A stretch of 49,672 nt of DNA from Acidovorax sp. Root219 (lineage in GTDB: Bacteria; Pseudomonadota; Gammaproteobacteria; Burkholderiales; Burkholderiaceae_C): positions 36,700-86,371 of the forward strand of contig NZ_LMIJ01000027.1 of the NCBI RefSeq assembly GCF_001428665.1. Direction: 5' to 3'. Both the position numbers and the translations under genes were made by a program. Each line of letters begins with the position of its first letter. The stretch's first letter is position 1. Positions 33,672 to 42,017 of the stretch are shown here, piece by piece. Below the pieces are notes generated by a model that had not been told where the DNA came from, did no database searches, and saw only the letters and a program-made list of their open reading frames with translations.

Positions 33672-33912
33672 ACAGGCCCGCGCCTGGCTGGATTACCAGG
33701 GCATCTCCATCTCGCAATGGAGCCGCGAGAACAACGTGCACCACAGCCTGGTGCGCGAGATCCTGGCGGGCCGCAAAAAGTGCCTGCGCGGCATGAGCCA
33801 CAACATCGCCGTGCTGCTCGGGATGAAGGCCGGCGTGCTGACCACGCGCCCCGCCCGAGTGGCGCCTACACGCGCCCCGATGCAGGCCAGCCAGGCAGGT
33901 GCAGCAGCGTGA
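33637..33912 (+). CDS. BcepMu gp16-family DNA-binding protein
   Basis: 91 residues. RTPEQARAWLDYQGISISQW, NNVHHSLVREILAGRKKCLR and GMSHNIAVLLGMKAG are the BcepMu gp16 family signature, a helix-turn-helix. It is the first solid early gene after the operator, where Mu has Ner, and may have a similar role of shutting off or tuning early transcription (inference). Its stop overlaps a GTG start (GTGA). Confidence 0.85.
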   Translation: MNANPTPLRTPEQARAWLDYQGISISQWSRENNVHHSLVREILAGRKKCLRGMSHNIAVLLGMKAGVLTTRPARVAPTRAPMQASQAGAAA

Positions 33913-34424
33913 GCGCCACCGTGCACCGCCTCACGCCCGAAGTGCTGCGCGACGCGCACGGCAGCTACCTGCCCGGCGACCGTTCGGTGGCCTTGGCGCA
34001 CGCCATCGCCGCCGACATTCGTCGCCGCGCACTCACTGAACCAGGCTATCTGGATCACTGGAAGACTGGCGCAGCTTCCGTGCCACTTCCGTCAGCCCAA
34101 AAAACCAGACCGGAGAGTCAGGAGCACGCTGTGCATGCGCCTCCAGCCGCTGGGCAAGCGCCTCAGCGTTCAGCACGCCTTGCGCAGCCAGCGCGCGCGC
34201 CAGCTCCAGCCACATCTGCTCGATCACGGCGAGTTGCGTGCCGTGTGTTTCAAGCTGCTGGCCGCTGTATTGCTGGCGCGTTGCAGCCATCTCGGCCGGG
34301 GTTGGGTTCATGGTCTCTCTCCTTGCAGGTTGCGATGGGTGGACTGTATGCCTCGCAGGCCCTGGCGCGGCCGATCCAAACCGGCATTTGTTTGGCGCTG
34401 GATGCTGGAGGTGCTCAGCCATGA
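33909..34424 (+). CDS. Possible early protein, antisense-overlapped (doubtful 3' half)
   Basis: A GTG at 33909 overlaps the gp16-like stop by 4 bp and opens a 171-codon frame. The first ~45 residues (VHRLTPEVLRDAHGSYLPGD) look like protein. The rest is Pro/Ala/Arg-rich and coincides with a better gene on the other strand (34033-34311). It may be a truncated gene that now reads into antisense sequence. Confidence 0.35.
   Translation: MSATVHRLTPEVLRDAHGSYLPGDRSVALAHAIAADIRRRALTEPGYLDHWKTGAASVPLPSAQKTRPESQEHAVHAPPAAGQAPQRSARLAQPARAPAPATSARSRRVACRVFQAAGRCIAGALQPSRPGLGSWSLSLQVAMGGLYASQALARPIQTGICLALDAGGAQP
34033..34311 (-). CDS. Small helical protein encoded antisense within the early region
   Basis: 92 residues from ATG 34311 with a strong GGAGAG ribosome-binding site. 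MNPTPAEMAATRQQYSGQQL leads into helices (VIEQMWLELARALAAQGVLN) with normal amino-acid composition. It is the only convincing minus-strand gene among plus-strand early genes. It must therefore have its own promoter and would be expressed in the lysogen or act by antisense on the early transcript. Unknown family. Confidence 0.65.
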   Translation of the reverse strand: MNPTPAEMAATRQQYSGQQLETHGTQLAVIEQMWLELARALAAQGVLNAEALAQRLEAHAQRAPDSPVWFFGLTEVARKLRQSSSDPDSLVQ

Positions 34425-34897
34425 GTTCCAAGCCCACCCGCAATTGGAAGCGCCTGCAGCCCACCAGCCTGCGCAACGCGCTGGAGCTGTGCAAGGACCA
34501 CGGCCGCGAGAAGCTCAACAAGTCGGTGGAGAAGATCGCCGAGGAGATGGGCCTCACTGATCACTGGACGCTCTACAAGTGGTTCCAGACCGGCCGCATC
34601 CCCGCCAACCTGATTCGCCCCTATGAGGTGGCCTGCGGCATCGACTTCGTCACCCGCTGGATCGCTGCGAGCAGCGGTCGGCTGCTGGTGGACGTGGCCA
34701 CAGGCCGCAACCTGACGCCCGCCGACATCGCGGAAATGCACGAGCACTTCGGCGGCACGGTGAAGCTGCTCAGCGCCTTCTATGCCCGCCCCGGTGACCC
34801 AGCCGAGACGCTGGCCGCGCTGACCAAGCACATGGAACACATGGCCTGGCACCGCAGCAACGTGGTGCAGCACGCCAACCCTCAACTGGAGCTGTAA
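34421..34897 (+). CDS. Early DNA-binding protein (phage CII-like)
   Basis: 158 residues. LRNALELCKDHGREKLNKSV followed by MGLTDHWTLYKWFQTGRIPA matches the helix-turn-helix region of phage CII/CP76-type regulatory proteins. The rest is helical (YEVACGIDFVTRWIAASSGR). It probably regulates early genes or replication. Start ATG 34421. Confidence 0.65.
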   Translation: MSSKPTRNWKRLQPTSLRNALELCKDHGREKLNKSVEKIAEEMGLTDHWTLYKWFQTGRIPANLIRPYEVACGIDFVTRWIAASSGRLLVDVATGRNLTPADIAEMHEHFGGTVKLLSAFYARPGDPAETLAALTKHMEHMAWHRSNVVQHANPQLEL

Positions 34898-34900
34898 CCC

Positions 34901-35122
34901 ATGCTGAAAGCCCAATACACCCGCACGACGAAGCACGCCCCCCTGGTGGTGCTGGAAGGCGGCCCCTTCAACGGCATGGAGGCCACGCCAGCCCAGCTGC
35001 GTGCGCTGGCCGAGCTGTTGAACAAGGTGGCCGCGCATGCCGAAGCCCGGCCATGCGTTGGCCGCATGTGGGCGCCCGCGACCGAGCGCTACGCCACCAC
35101 CGCCTGGAGGGCCGGCGCATGA
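34901..35122 (+). CDS. Small early protein of unknown function
   Basis: 73 residues. A beta-hairpin-like start (LVVLEGGPFNGMEATP) leads to a short helix (LRALAELLNKVAAHAE). It overlaps the next gene by 4 bp (ATGA). Similar small proteins fill the early operons of BcepMu-like phages; none has a known role. Confidence 0.6.
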   Translation: MLKAQYTRTTKHAPLVVLEGGPFNGMEATPAQLRALAELLNKVAAHAEARPCVGRMWAPATERYATTAWRAGA

Positions 35123-35430
35123 GCACCGACGACACCAAGACAGGCGCCCAGGCGATGCGCGCCCTGGACATGCTGGAGACCCTGTCCGGCCGCGTGCTGG
35201 ACGGCATGTCCAACAAAGACCTTGCCGAGGCCATGCGCTGCCCGCCGCCCTACGTGACCCGCACGGCCGAGACCCTGATCCGCAAGGGTTGGGTCGAGAA
35301 AGACGAGAGCACCGGCCGCTTTCGGATCACCACCCGTTTCAGCCGCCTGACGTTCCGCGTCATGGCGGACTTCGACCGCGCGAAGACTGCCCTGGAGCAG
35401 TCGCAGCGCAACTACACCCTGAGCAACTGA
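35119..35430 (+). CDS. IclR-type winged-helix protein
   Basis: 103 residues. The sequence ALDMLETLSGRVLDGMSNKD, then LAEAMRCPPPYVTRTAETLI and RKGWVEKDESTGRFRIT, is an IclR N-terminal winged helix without the ligand-binding domain. It is therefore a stand-alone DNA-binding module. It starts at an ATG overlapping the previous stop. Confidence 0.8.
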   Translation: MSTDDTKTGAQAMRALDMLETLSGRVLDGMSNKDLAEAMRCPPPYVTRTAETLIRKGWVEKDESTGRFRITTRFSRLTFRVMADFDRAKTALEQSQRNYTLSN

Positions 35431-35443
35431 AACCACCAACGAC

Positions 35444-36403
35444 ATGGCACGCACCCCCAACAAGACAACGCCTCCCGCCGAGGCTCCGAAGCTCAACGAG
35501 GCCGCTCTGGAGACCCTGGAAGCCGCCCCTGCCCAACTGGTGGCCCAGCAGCAAGCCATGGAAGAGGTCCTGGCCGCTGGCATTGACCTCGGCCGGCTGG
35601 AAGCCATGGATTTTGTGGCGACGGTCGCCAACTCCGCGATCATCGCCATCTACGAAAACGTAAAGAAATCAAAGGGTTGGCGCCTTCTTCGCGATCCCAG
35701 GTTTGGCGACGGTCGCCAATTTCAAAGCCTGGACGACTTCTGCGAAGTCAAGCTCGGCAAGTCGTACAAGCGCCTGCGCGAACTGACACTGAACCGCAAC
35801 ACCCTCGGCCAGGAAGCCTTCGAGCAAGCCGAGCGCCTGGGCCTGCACCAGCGCGACTACAACGCCATCAAGGCGCTGCCAGCCCCCGACCAGGAGCTGG
35901 TGCGCCGGGCCGTGGACGAGGCCGCCACCCGCGAGCAGGTGCTGGATGTGCTGCACGACCTGGCCGCGCGCACCGTGCAGCGTGAGGCAGCCCTGAAGGG
36001 CGAGCTGCAAGACGCCCGCGATCAGGCCGAGGATCTGGCCGCCACCAAGAAGGAGATGGAGAGCACGGTGGCCGACCTGCGCAAGCAGGCGCGACTACTC
36101 GCCAAGGCTACGCCCGACGAGGTGGCTGCACATCTGCGCAAACAGGCGCAGGAGGCCGTCGAAGAGGCCGAGGCGGCGCTGCTGGGCGAAGTGCGCGATG
36201 GTTTGGAAAAGCTCGCGGCGCACGGCAAGGAAGCCGGCCACAGCGAGCTGGCCTGGGTGAAGGGCCAGCTGGAGCAGCTGATGGAACGGGTGCGCAACAT
36301 TGCCGGCCGGGTGGGTGTGGAGCTGGACGGCGGCAACGGCACGCCGACTTGGCTGGATGCCGCTGCCATCCCTGCTGCAGGCACCAACGGGGCCGCGCAC
36401 TGA
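35444..36403 (+). CDS. Early coiled-coil protein upstream of the transposase
   Basis: 319 residues. The N-terminal half is globular and helical (GWRLLRDPRFGDGRQFQSLD, GKSYKRLRELTLNRNTLG), resembling phage ParB/KfrA-like DNA-associated domains. Residues ~185-300 form a long coiled coil (ELQDARDQAEDLAATKKEME). It precedes the transposase and its stop TGA overlaps the transposase ATG. Position suggests a role in transpositional replication, but no biochemical function is known to me. Confidence 0.65.
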   Translation: MARTPNKTTPPAEAPKLNEAALETLEAAPAQLVAQQQAMEEVLAAGIDLGRLEAMDFVATVANSAIIAIYENVKKSKGWRLLRDPRFGDGRQFQSLDDFCEVKLGKSYKRLRELTLNRNTLGQEAFEQAERLGLHQRDYNAIKALPAPDQELVRRAVDEAATREQVLDVLHDLAARTVQREAALKGELQDARDQAEDLAATKKEMESTVADLRKQARLLAKATPDEVAAHLRKQAQEAVEEAEAALLGEVRDGLEKLAAHGKEAGHSELAWVKGQLEQLMERVRNIAGRVGVELDGGNGTPTWLDAAAIPAAGTNGAAH

Positions 36404-38223
36404 TGATGGCCGCACCCAACCCCGCTTTGACACAGCGGCTGGTCCACTTCGGCCAGGCCGCAGCGGCCGCCGGCTGGGGCGGCAAGACCGCGATATACGA
36501 GGAGGCTGCGCGCGAGCTGGGCCTCTCGACGCAGACGGTGGTGCGCAAGATCGCCGAGGTGACGGTCAAGACCGCCAAGCCGCGCAAGCGCCGCAGCGAT
36601 GCGGGCACGTCGGCCCTGACCCAGCGCGAGGCCTCGCTGATCGCGCTGGACGTGATGGAGCACATGCGCAAGAACGGCAAGCGCCTGATGAGCATGGAAG
36701 CGGCGGTGGCAGAGATGCGCGCCAATGGCTTGATCAAGGCCGAGCGCACGACGGCCGATGGCGAGATAGTGCCGCTGTCCACCACGGCCATCGTAGCCGC
36801 GCTGCGCAAGTACCAGATGCACCCGGATCAGCTGCTGGCACCGCCCCCGGCCATTCGCATGGCGAGCCTGCACCCGAACCACTGCTGGCAGATCGACGCC
36901 AGCCGGTGCGTGATGTACTACCTGCCCGCCCAGGGCAGGGACAGCGGCCTGCGCGTGGCCGACTGGACCGAGTACTACGACAACAAGCCGGCCAACGTGG
37001 CGCGCCAGGTGATGGACAGCCTGTGGCGCTATGTGGTGACGGACCACACCAGCGGTGCCATCTTCGTTTGGTACGTGATCGGCGGCGAGACGGGCGGCAA
37101 CCTGGCCGAGGTGTTCATCCAGTCCATCCACCAGCGCGGCAGCGAGCCGTTCTACGGCGTGCCACGCATGGCGATGCTGGACCCTGGTGGCGCCAACACT
37201 TCGCCCCCGTTCCTGAACCTGTGCAAGGCGCTGCGCGTGCATGTGCAGATCAACAAGCCCAAGAACCCGCGCGCCAAGGGTCAGGTGGAAAAGGCCCAGG
37301 ACATCGTGGAGCGCAGCCTGGAAGCGGCCTTCAAGCTGCTGACGCTGGAGACGCTGGAGCAGATCAACGCGGTGGCGCTGCAGTGGGCGCGGTGGTTCAA
37401 CGCCACCCAGGTGCACACGCGCCACAACATGGTGCGCTTTTCGGCCTGGATGCGGATCAGCCCCGACCAGCTGGTGCTGCCGCCTGGCATCGAGCTGTGC
37501 CGCGAGCTGGCTGTGTCGGCCCCCGAGTCGCGCGTGGTGAATGACTTCCTGGAGGTGGAGTTCCGGGGCACGACCTGGGACGTGTCGGACGTTCCGGGCG
37601 TGATCGTGGGGCAGAAGCTGCAGATCGTGCGCAACGCCTGGCGCCAGGACTCGGCCCAGGCGGTGGGCGTGGACGCCGAGGGACGCGAGTGCTTCTACGT
37701 GCTGGAGGCCAAGGTCAAGAACGACTTCGGGTTCCACGAGGGCGCGGCGGTGATCGGCGAATCCTACAAGCGGCACGCCGACACGCCTGCCCAGCGCAAC
37801 CTGGCCGAGATCGAGATGCTGGCGACCGGCACCAGCACGCCCACCGAGGCCAAGGAGGCCCGCAAGGCCATGGCGAGGGGCAAAGGCCCCCAGGTGCTGG
37901 GCGGTGCCATCGACCCGCTCAAGCGGATGCGCGACGCGGAGATCCCGACGTACCTGCCGCGAAAGGGCACGGCGCTGGAGGTGGCGAACCCGCTCGCCAA
38001 CGCCGAGGTGCTCGACCAGGTCGACACCAGCGTCGCGCTGCAGCGTATCTCGAAGCTGATCGGGCGCCCCATCACGCGGGAAGAAAACCGTTTCATCAAG
38101 GGCCGCTGGCCCGATGCGATGCCGGCCGACCAGGTCGACGCCCTGGTGGCGCAGTTCACGCGCGGCGATGACGCTGCGCCCGTTGAAACCTTTGGCGGCC
38201 TGCGTGCCGTTGGCGGAATGTGA
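36403..38223 (+). CDS. DDE transposase (MuA/TnsB-like)
   Basis: 606 residues. Helix-turn-helix DNA-binding regions occupy residues ~1-150. The RNase H-like core has Asp165 (WQIDASR), Asp260 (MAMLDPGG) and Glu296 (KGQVEKAQ), with 35 residues between the last two, a DD(35)E triad. A beta-barrel domain (~380-470) and a helical tail that should contact the ATPase partner follow. It catalyses strand transfer in integration and replicative transposition. Start ATGATG at 36403. A large minus-strand frame across this gene is shadow. Confidence 0.95.
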   Translation: MMAAPNPALTQRLVHFGQAAAAAGWGGKTAIYEEAARELGLSTQTVVRKIAEVTVKTAKPRKRRSDAGTSALTQREASLIALDVMEHMRKNGKRLMSMEAAVAEMRANGLIKAERTTADGEIVPLSTTAIVAALRKYQMHPDQLLAPPPAIRMASLHPNHCWQIDASRCVMYYLPAQGRDSGLRVADWTEYYDNKPANVARQVMDSLWRYVVTDHTSGAIFVWYVIGGETGGNLAEVFIQSIHQRGSEPFYGVPRMAMLDPGGANTSPPFLNLCKALRVHVQINKPKNPRAKGQVEKAQDIVERSLEAAFKLLTLETLEQINAVALQWARWFNATQVHTRHNMVRFSAWMRISPDQLVLPPGIELCRELAVSAPESRVVNDFLEVEFRGTTWDVSDVPGVIVGQKLQIVRNAWRQDSAQAVGVDAEGRECFYVLEAKVKNDFGFHEGAAVIGESYKRHADTPAQRNLAEIEMLATGTSTPTEAKEARKAMARGKGPQVLGGAIDPLKRMRDAEIPTYLPRKGTALEVANPLANAEVLDQVDTSVALQRISKLIGRPITREENRFIKGRWPDAMPADQVDALVAQFTRGDDAAPVETFGGLRAVGGM

Positions 38224-38233
38224 GGCCGCCCGA

Positions 38234-39475
38234 ATGCTGAACCTGCAACTGATCACCAAGGAACTGGGCATCAACCAGGCCGACTTCGCGCGCCAGCTCA
38301 AGGTGAGCACGGCGACGGTGTCCCTGATCTTCAAACACAACCGCTGGCCGGTGAAAACAGGCATGGAGTTCCGCCTGAAACGCGCCGCCACGGACATCCT
38401 GCTTCAACGCGGCGTTGACCCTGACCGGGTGAAAACCGCATTTGAAGAGTGCGCCGGGCAGCGCGCCAACGCTGCCCAGCTCACTGAGGCCAATGCCTCG
38501 ACTCCAAGCCCTCAAACCACTCTTTCAAACCGACTCAAGGACGAGGATATGTTACTTCGCAAGCACACGATCACCCAGGACGCGCGGGATTACTTCGCGC
38601 TGCCCCGCGACCCTTTCACCAATGAGATGCGCGGCGTGGCCGACGTTTTCCTCAACGACAACATCCGCAAGGTGCGCGCTGCGGTGCGCAATGTGGCCGA
38701 GCACGGCGGCATGCTGGCGGTGATTGCCGAGAGCGGCGCGGGCAAGTCGACCGTGCGCAAGGATCTGGCGAAGTGGATCCAGGGGCAGCAAAAGTCCATC
38801 GTGGTGATCGAGCCCGGTATCGAGGGCCTGGACAACCAGGACCGCAAGAGCCGGCCGCTCAAGGCCAGCGACCTGGTGGAGATCATCATCACCACCGTCA
38901 CGCCTGGCGCGGCCATCCGCCAGAGCTACCAGGCGCGCCTAAACCAGATGCGCGATGCGCTGCGCGCCAGCGCCAGCGCGGGCAACAAGCATGTGATGGT
39001 GATCGAGGAGGCCCACCGCCTGGCCACGCAGACCCTCAAGCACCTGAAGAACTTCTACGAGATGGATGACGGCGCGTTCACTCCTCTGCTGGCGATCATC
39101 CTGATCGGCCAGACCGAGCTGGACTGGAAGCTCGACGAGAAGTCTTTCGAGGTGCGCGAAGTGGTGCAGCGCTGCGAGAAGCGGTTCATTGAGCCACTGG
39201 ACAACGATGTCGAGGCCTATCTGCGGCACAAGTTCGCTCGGGTGGACGGGGACTTCGACAAGGTGTTTGCCGCCGACGCGGCCGAGGCCATCGTGGCCCG
39301 CCTGCGGGTGTCGGTGGAGACCAAGATCCGTGGACAGCGTTCGCTGGGCCCGCGCTCGCTGTGCTATCCGCTCGCGATCAACAACCTGGTGTCGGGCGCG
39401 ATGAACCTGGCGCACCAGGGCGGCGAGGAGCACGTCACGGCCAAGCTGGTGGCCCAGGTGGGGCGGGAGGAGTGA
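38234..39475 (+). CDS. AAA+ target-selector ATPase (MuB/TnsC-like)
   Basis: 413 residues. An N-terminal XRE-like helix-turn-helix spans residues 1-60 (LGINQADFARQLKVSTATVS). After a linker come Walker A ESGAGKST (166-173) and Walker B VMVIEEAH (254-261). Like MuB it should form ATP-dependent filaments on target DNA, activate the transposase and provide target immunity. Starts 10 bp after the transposase stop; stop overlaps the next gene. Confidence 0.93.
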   Translation: MLNLQLITKELGINQADFARQLKVSTATVSLIFKHNRWPVKTGMEFRLKRAATDILLQRGVDPDRVKTAFEECAGQRANAAQLTEANASTPSPQTTLSNRLKDEDMLLRKHTITQDARDYFALPRDPFTNEMRGVADVFLNDNIRKVRAAVRNVAEHGGMLAVIAESGAGKSTVRKDLAKWIQGQQKSIVVIEPGIEGLDNQDRKSRPLKASDLVEIIITTVTPGAAIRQSYQARLNQMRDALRASASAGNKHVMVIEEAHRLATQTLKHLKNFYEMDDGAFTPLLAIILIGQTELDWKLDEKSFEVREVVQRCEKRFIEPLDNDVEAYLRHKFARVDGDFDKVFAADAAEAIVARLRVSVETKIRGQRSLGPRSLCYPLAINNLVSGAMNLAHQGGEEHVTAKLVAQVGREE

Positions 39476-39627
39476 TGCGCCGCTACCTCGTACTCATCTG
39501 CATGAGCGACGGCTCCATGGGCCGGCTGCGCGGTGAATTCGCCTCGGACTGGGAAGCCATCGACACGGTGCTCGGCTCGTTTGGCGATGCCGTCTCCGTC
39601 GTCGCGCGCCGGGAGGTCTCGGCATGA
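39475..39627 (+). CDS. Small early protein
   Basis: 50 residues (RRYLVLICMSDGSMGRLRGE). The pattern suggests a small beta-alpha fold with acidic and basic patches. Starts at an ATG overlapping the ATPase stop (TGATG) and overlaps the next start. Unknown function. Confidence 0.6.
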   Translation: MRRYLVLICMSDGSMGRLRGEFASDWEAIDTVLGSFGDAVSVVARREVSA

Positions 39628-39800
39628 AGCGCGCTCACCCGATGACCCAACTGGTGATCTGGCTGGCCGTGAGTCTGGCCGCCGTGCTGCTGACCATGGT
39701 CTATGTGGTCAGCGAGATGCACGTGAGCGACGCCCGCCTGGACGCGGCGCACCTGGCCGGCATGGCCCAGGGCGCCACCATGTGCCCGGGAGGCCGCTGA
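39624..39800 (+). CDS. Small single-pass membrane protein
   Basis: 58 residues. Residues ~9-29 (QLVIWLAVSLAAVLLTMVYV) form one transmembrane helix. A short charged tail containing one Cys follows. It overlaps both neighbours by 1-4 bp, so it is translated as part of the early operon. Position next to replication genes gives no direct clue to function. Confidence 0.65.
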   Translation: MKRAHPMTQLVIWLAVSLAAVLLTMVYVVSEMHVSDARLDAAHLAGMAQGATMCPGGR

Positions 39801-40441
39801 TGGGCGCCGAGTTCGTTACCACGTGCGCCAGTTGCGGGGCCGAGGAGAGCATCGACGCGCTGCTGGGCCGCATGATCGACGACGAAGAGGCGCGCCACCT
39901 GGTGGCCGACGTCATCAGCATGTCGCTGCCGGTGGGCCGGGAGCTGCTGCGCTACCTGCGGCTGCACAAGCCCGAGAAGCAGCGCCTGCGCATGTCGCGT
40001 GCCAAAACGATCCTGGCCGAGCTGGTGCCGGACATCATGGCCACGGCCATCACGCGCGGCGGGCGCACTTTCCTGGTGACCATGGGCGACTGGCAAGCCG
40101 GGTTCCATGCCGTGTTCGCAGCTGTCGACAAGGGCACGCTGGCCGTTCCCTTGGCGCACAACAACTACCTCTACACCGTCGTCACTCGCACGGTCGACCG
40201 CTTGGAGGCCCAGGCCGAGGCCGACCAGGAGCTGCAGCGGCGTGTGGCGCCGCTGCGCGGCGTGGTGCAGGTCGACCAGAAGGCGCCGGTACAGGTGGGG
40301 GCGACGCTGCTGGCCCACCTGGATCCGGCGCTGCTGGACCTGCAGGAGCGGGACCGCCAGGCGGCAGGCCCTTCGGAAGAGGTGCGGGCCAAGATGGCGA
40401 AGCTGCTGGGCAAGGCGCCAGCGGGAGGGCCCAAGCCATGA
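39800..40441 (+). CDS. Early protein with N-terminal Cys pair, unknown function
   Basis: 213 residues. CASC at residues 9-12 near the start could bind metal with a further partner. The central part is helical (LVADVISMSLPVGRELLRYL, KQRLRMSRAKTILAELVPDI). The sequence MGDWQAGFHAVFAAVDKG resembles a conserved patch in early proteins of BcepMu-like phages. It overlaps both neighbours. Possibly replication-associated by position only. Confidence 0.65.
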   Translation: MGAEFVTTCASCGAEESIDALLGRMIDDEEARHLVADVISMSLPVGRELLRYLRLHKPEKQRLRMSRAKTILAELVPDIMATAITRGGRTFLVTMGDWQAGFHAVFAAVDKGTLAVPLAHNNYLYTVVTRTVDRLEAQAEADQELQRRVAPLRGVVQVDQKAPVQVGATLLAHLDPALLDLQERDRQAAGPSEEVRAKMAKLLGKAPAGGPKP

Positions 40442-40653
40442 TGCCCGCCGAAATGCAGTCGCTGCGCGTCGTGTTGCTGGCATTGCTGCCGACCTACGGC
40501 CAGGCCGCTGCCACACCCGAGCTGGCCGCTGCCGCCAACTGCAGCCGCAGCGACGTCCACGACGCCTTGTACGAGCCGCTGGTGGCCCACCAGGTGCGTT
40601 ACGACCTGATGGCCGACACCTATGCGGCCGTGAAGCAGGGAGACGCCCTGTGA
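40438..40653 (+). CDS. Small helix-turn-helix-like early protein
   Basis: 71 residues. AAATPELAAAANCSRSDVHD resembles the recognition half of a winged helix. Overlaps the preceding stop (ATGA) and the following GTG start. Unknown function. Confidence 0.55.
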   Translation: MMPAEMQSLRVVLLALLPTYGQAAATPELAAAANCSRSDVHDALYEPLVAHQVRYDLMADTYAAVKQGDAL

Positions 40654-40841
40654 AAGAGATCAAGCCAGGCCGCCCCGAGGCCGAGCGTTCGGGCTTCACT
40701 TCGAAGCCCGCCGCCGACCTGGTCAAGCCGCAGCAGTACGACCTGATGCGGGCGCCCGTGTGGACGCCCCCAGCCGCCGCGCCCGCACGGGCCGGATCTT
40801 TGAACCACAAGCGCATCGAGAGCCGTGGCTTTCGGTGCTGA
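40650..40841 (+). CDS. Small basic early protein
   Basis: 63 residues from a GTG overlapping the preceding stop. Lys/Arg/Pro-rich and probably disordered (KEIKPGRPEAERSGFTSKPA). Typical of short filler proteins in Mu-like early operons. Confidence 0.5.
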   Translation: MKEIKPGRPEAERSGFTSKPAADLVKPQQYDLMRAPVWTPPAAAPARAGSLNHKRIESRGFRC

Positions 40842-40854
40842 GCAGGAGCAAACC

Positions 40855-41502
40855 ATGCCAACACCAAACGATGCAGCGCGCCAAGCCAGCGGCGTCCATA
40901 TGCCCGATGGCTTCATGCGCAATGCGCAGGGCCACCTGGTGCCCCTCGACCTGGTCAAGCCCGTAGACCAGGAGCGCGACCGCCTGGTGCGCGAGCTGGT
41001 GCAGATCGCGCAGGACCTGAATGCCAAGCTGGTGGAGGCCAAGGGCAAGATCTTCGGCGACGTTGCCGCCTTTGCGGAGCTGAGCGCCGAGCAGTACGGC
41101 GTGAAACGCGGCGGGCAGAAGGGCAATATCACGCTCCACACCTTCGATGCGGCCTTCAAGCTGCAGCTGGCCACCGCCGACACCATCACCTTCGACGAGC
41201 GCCTACAGGCCGCCCAGGCCTTGGTGGACGCGTGCATCAAGGACTGGGCTCAAGGCAGCCGGCCCGAGATCATTGCGCTGGTGCAGCAGGCCTTTCAAAC
41301 CGACAAGGAGGGCAAGCTCAACGTGGGGAAGATCCTGGCGCTGCGCCGCCTGGAGATCACCGATCCGCGCTGGCTGCAGGCCATGACGGCCATCGGGGAC
41401 TCCATCCAGGTGATCGGCACCAAGCAATACATCCGCTTCTACAAGCGCGTGGGCCAGTCGGACCGCTACGAGGCGATTCCGCTGGACATGGTGGCGGTAT
41501 GA
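40855..41502 (+). CDS. DUF3164 family protein
   Basis: 215 residues. GFMRNAQGHLVPLDLVKPVD, then AFAELSAEQYGVKRGGQKGN and RYEAIPLDMVAV at the C-terminus, are the DUF3164 signature shared by many Mu-like phages. Its function is unknown; it is always encoded in the transposition/replication region. ATG 40855 has GGAG upstream; a longer ORF from 40825 is less likely. Confidence 0.9.
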   Translation: MPTPNDAARQASGVHMPDGFMRNAQGHLVPLDLVKPVDQERDRLVRELVQIAQDLNAKLVEAKGKIFGDVAAFAELSAEQYGVKRGGQKGNITLHTFDAAFKLQLATADTITFDERLQAAQALVDACIKDWAQGSRPEIIALVQQAFQTDKEGKLNVGKILALRRLEITDPRWLQAMTAIGDSIQVIGTKQYIRFYKRVGQSDRYEAIPLDMVAV

Positions 41503-41630
41503 GCCCCTCTATCGACTGATCTCGCAGCGGGATAAGCGGAGGGTGCCCGGGCTCTACAGCGCCATCAACTTCCGCAGCGTGTGAGCGCGTTCTCCGCCCT
41601 TGCCCAGGGCTGCGCGGTGCAAGCCGGTTT

Positions 41631-41650
41631 CCGGTGTTCGTCAACACCGG
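41631..41650 (+). terminator. Hairpin upstream of the HU gene
   Basis: CCGGTGTT/AACACCGG with a 4-base loop is followed by GTTGTTGTTTC. It resembles a weak intrinsic terminator between DUF3164 and HU in a 186-bp gap that also shows a short open reading without a start. It could uncouple HU expression from the early operon. Confidence 0.5.
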
Positions 41651-41688
41651 GTTGTTGTTTCAACCATTCATCTACGGACTTCTCAGAC

Positions 41689-41961
41689 ATGAACAAGACA
41701 GAACTTATCGAACAGATGGCCGACAAGGCTGGCATCTCGAAGGCCGCTGCAGGAGCTGCCCTCGAGGCCGCTACCGAAGCGATCAAGACCACCCTCAAGA
41801 AGGGCGGCGCCGTCACGCTGGTGGGCTTCGGCTCTTTCTCTGTGACCAAGCGGGCGGCCCGCACTGGCCGCAACCCGAAGACCGGCGAGCCTCTGAAGAT
41901 CAAGGCACGCAAGTCCCCCAAGTTCACCGCAGGCAAGGGCTTGAAGGACGCCCTGAACTGA
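41689..41961 (+). CDS. HU-family DNA-bending protein
   Basis: 90 residues. [40 protein letters not shown] and the proline-containing arm [19 protein letters not shown] are the full HU fold. HU/IHF-like proteins bend the phage end or enhancer in Mu transposition; phage encoding of its own HU suggests the transpososome or packaging uses this copy. Preceded and followed by hairpins. Confidence 0.95.
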   Translation: MNKTELIEQMADKAGISKAAAGAALEAATEAIKTTLKKGGAVTLVGFGSFSVTKRAARTGRNPKTGEPLKIKARKSPKFTAGKGLKDALN

Positions 41962-41977
41962 GCCAGCCGGCTTTCTG

Positions 41978-41998
41978 AAGCCCCCGCCTGGGGGCTTT
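41978..41998 (+). terminator. Rho-independent terminator after HU
   Basis: AAGCCCCC/GGGGGCTT with a 4-base loop (gcct) lies 16 bp beyond the HU stop. The downstream T-run is only TTT/TGG, so termination may be partial and permit GemA and Mor expression. Confidence 0.65.
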
Positions 41999-42017
41999 GG
42001 TGAGCCACCTGGAGCAC

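Noticed and set aside
36022..38397. 791-codon minus-strand open frame
   Set aside because: Antisense to the transposase, with arginine/histidine-rich composition and no family pattern.
41503..41580. Short open frame ending [11 protein letters not shown] between DUF3164 and HU
   Set aside because: The ending looks protein-like, but there is no usable start codon in frame.
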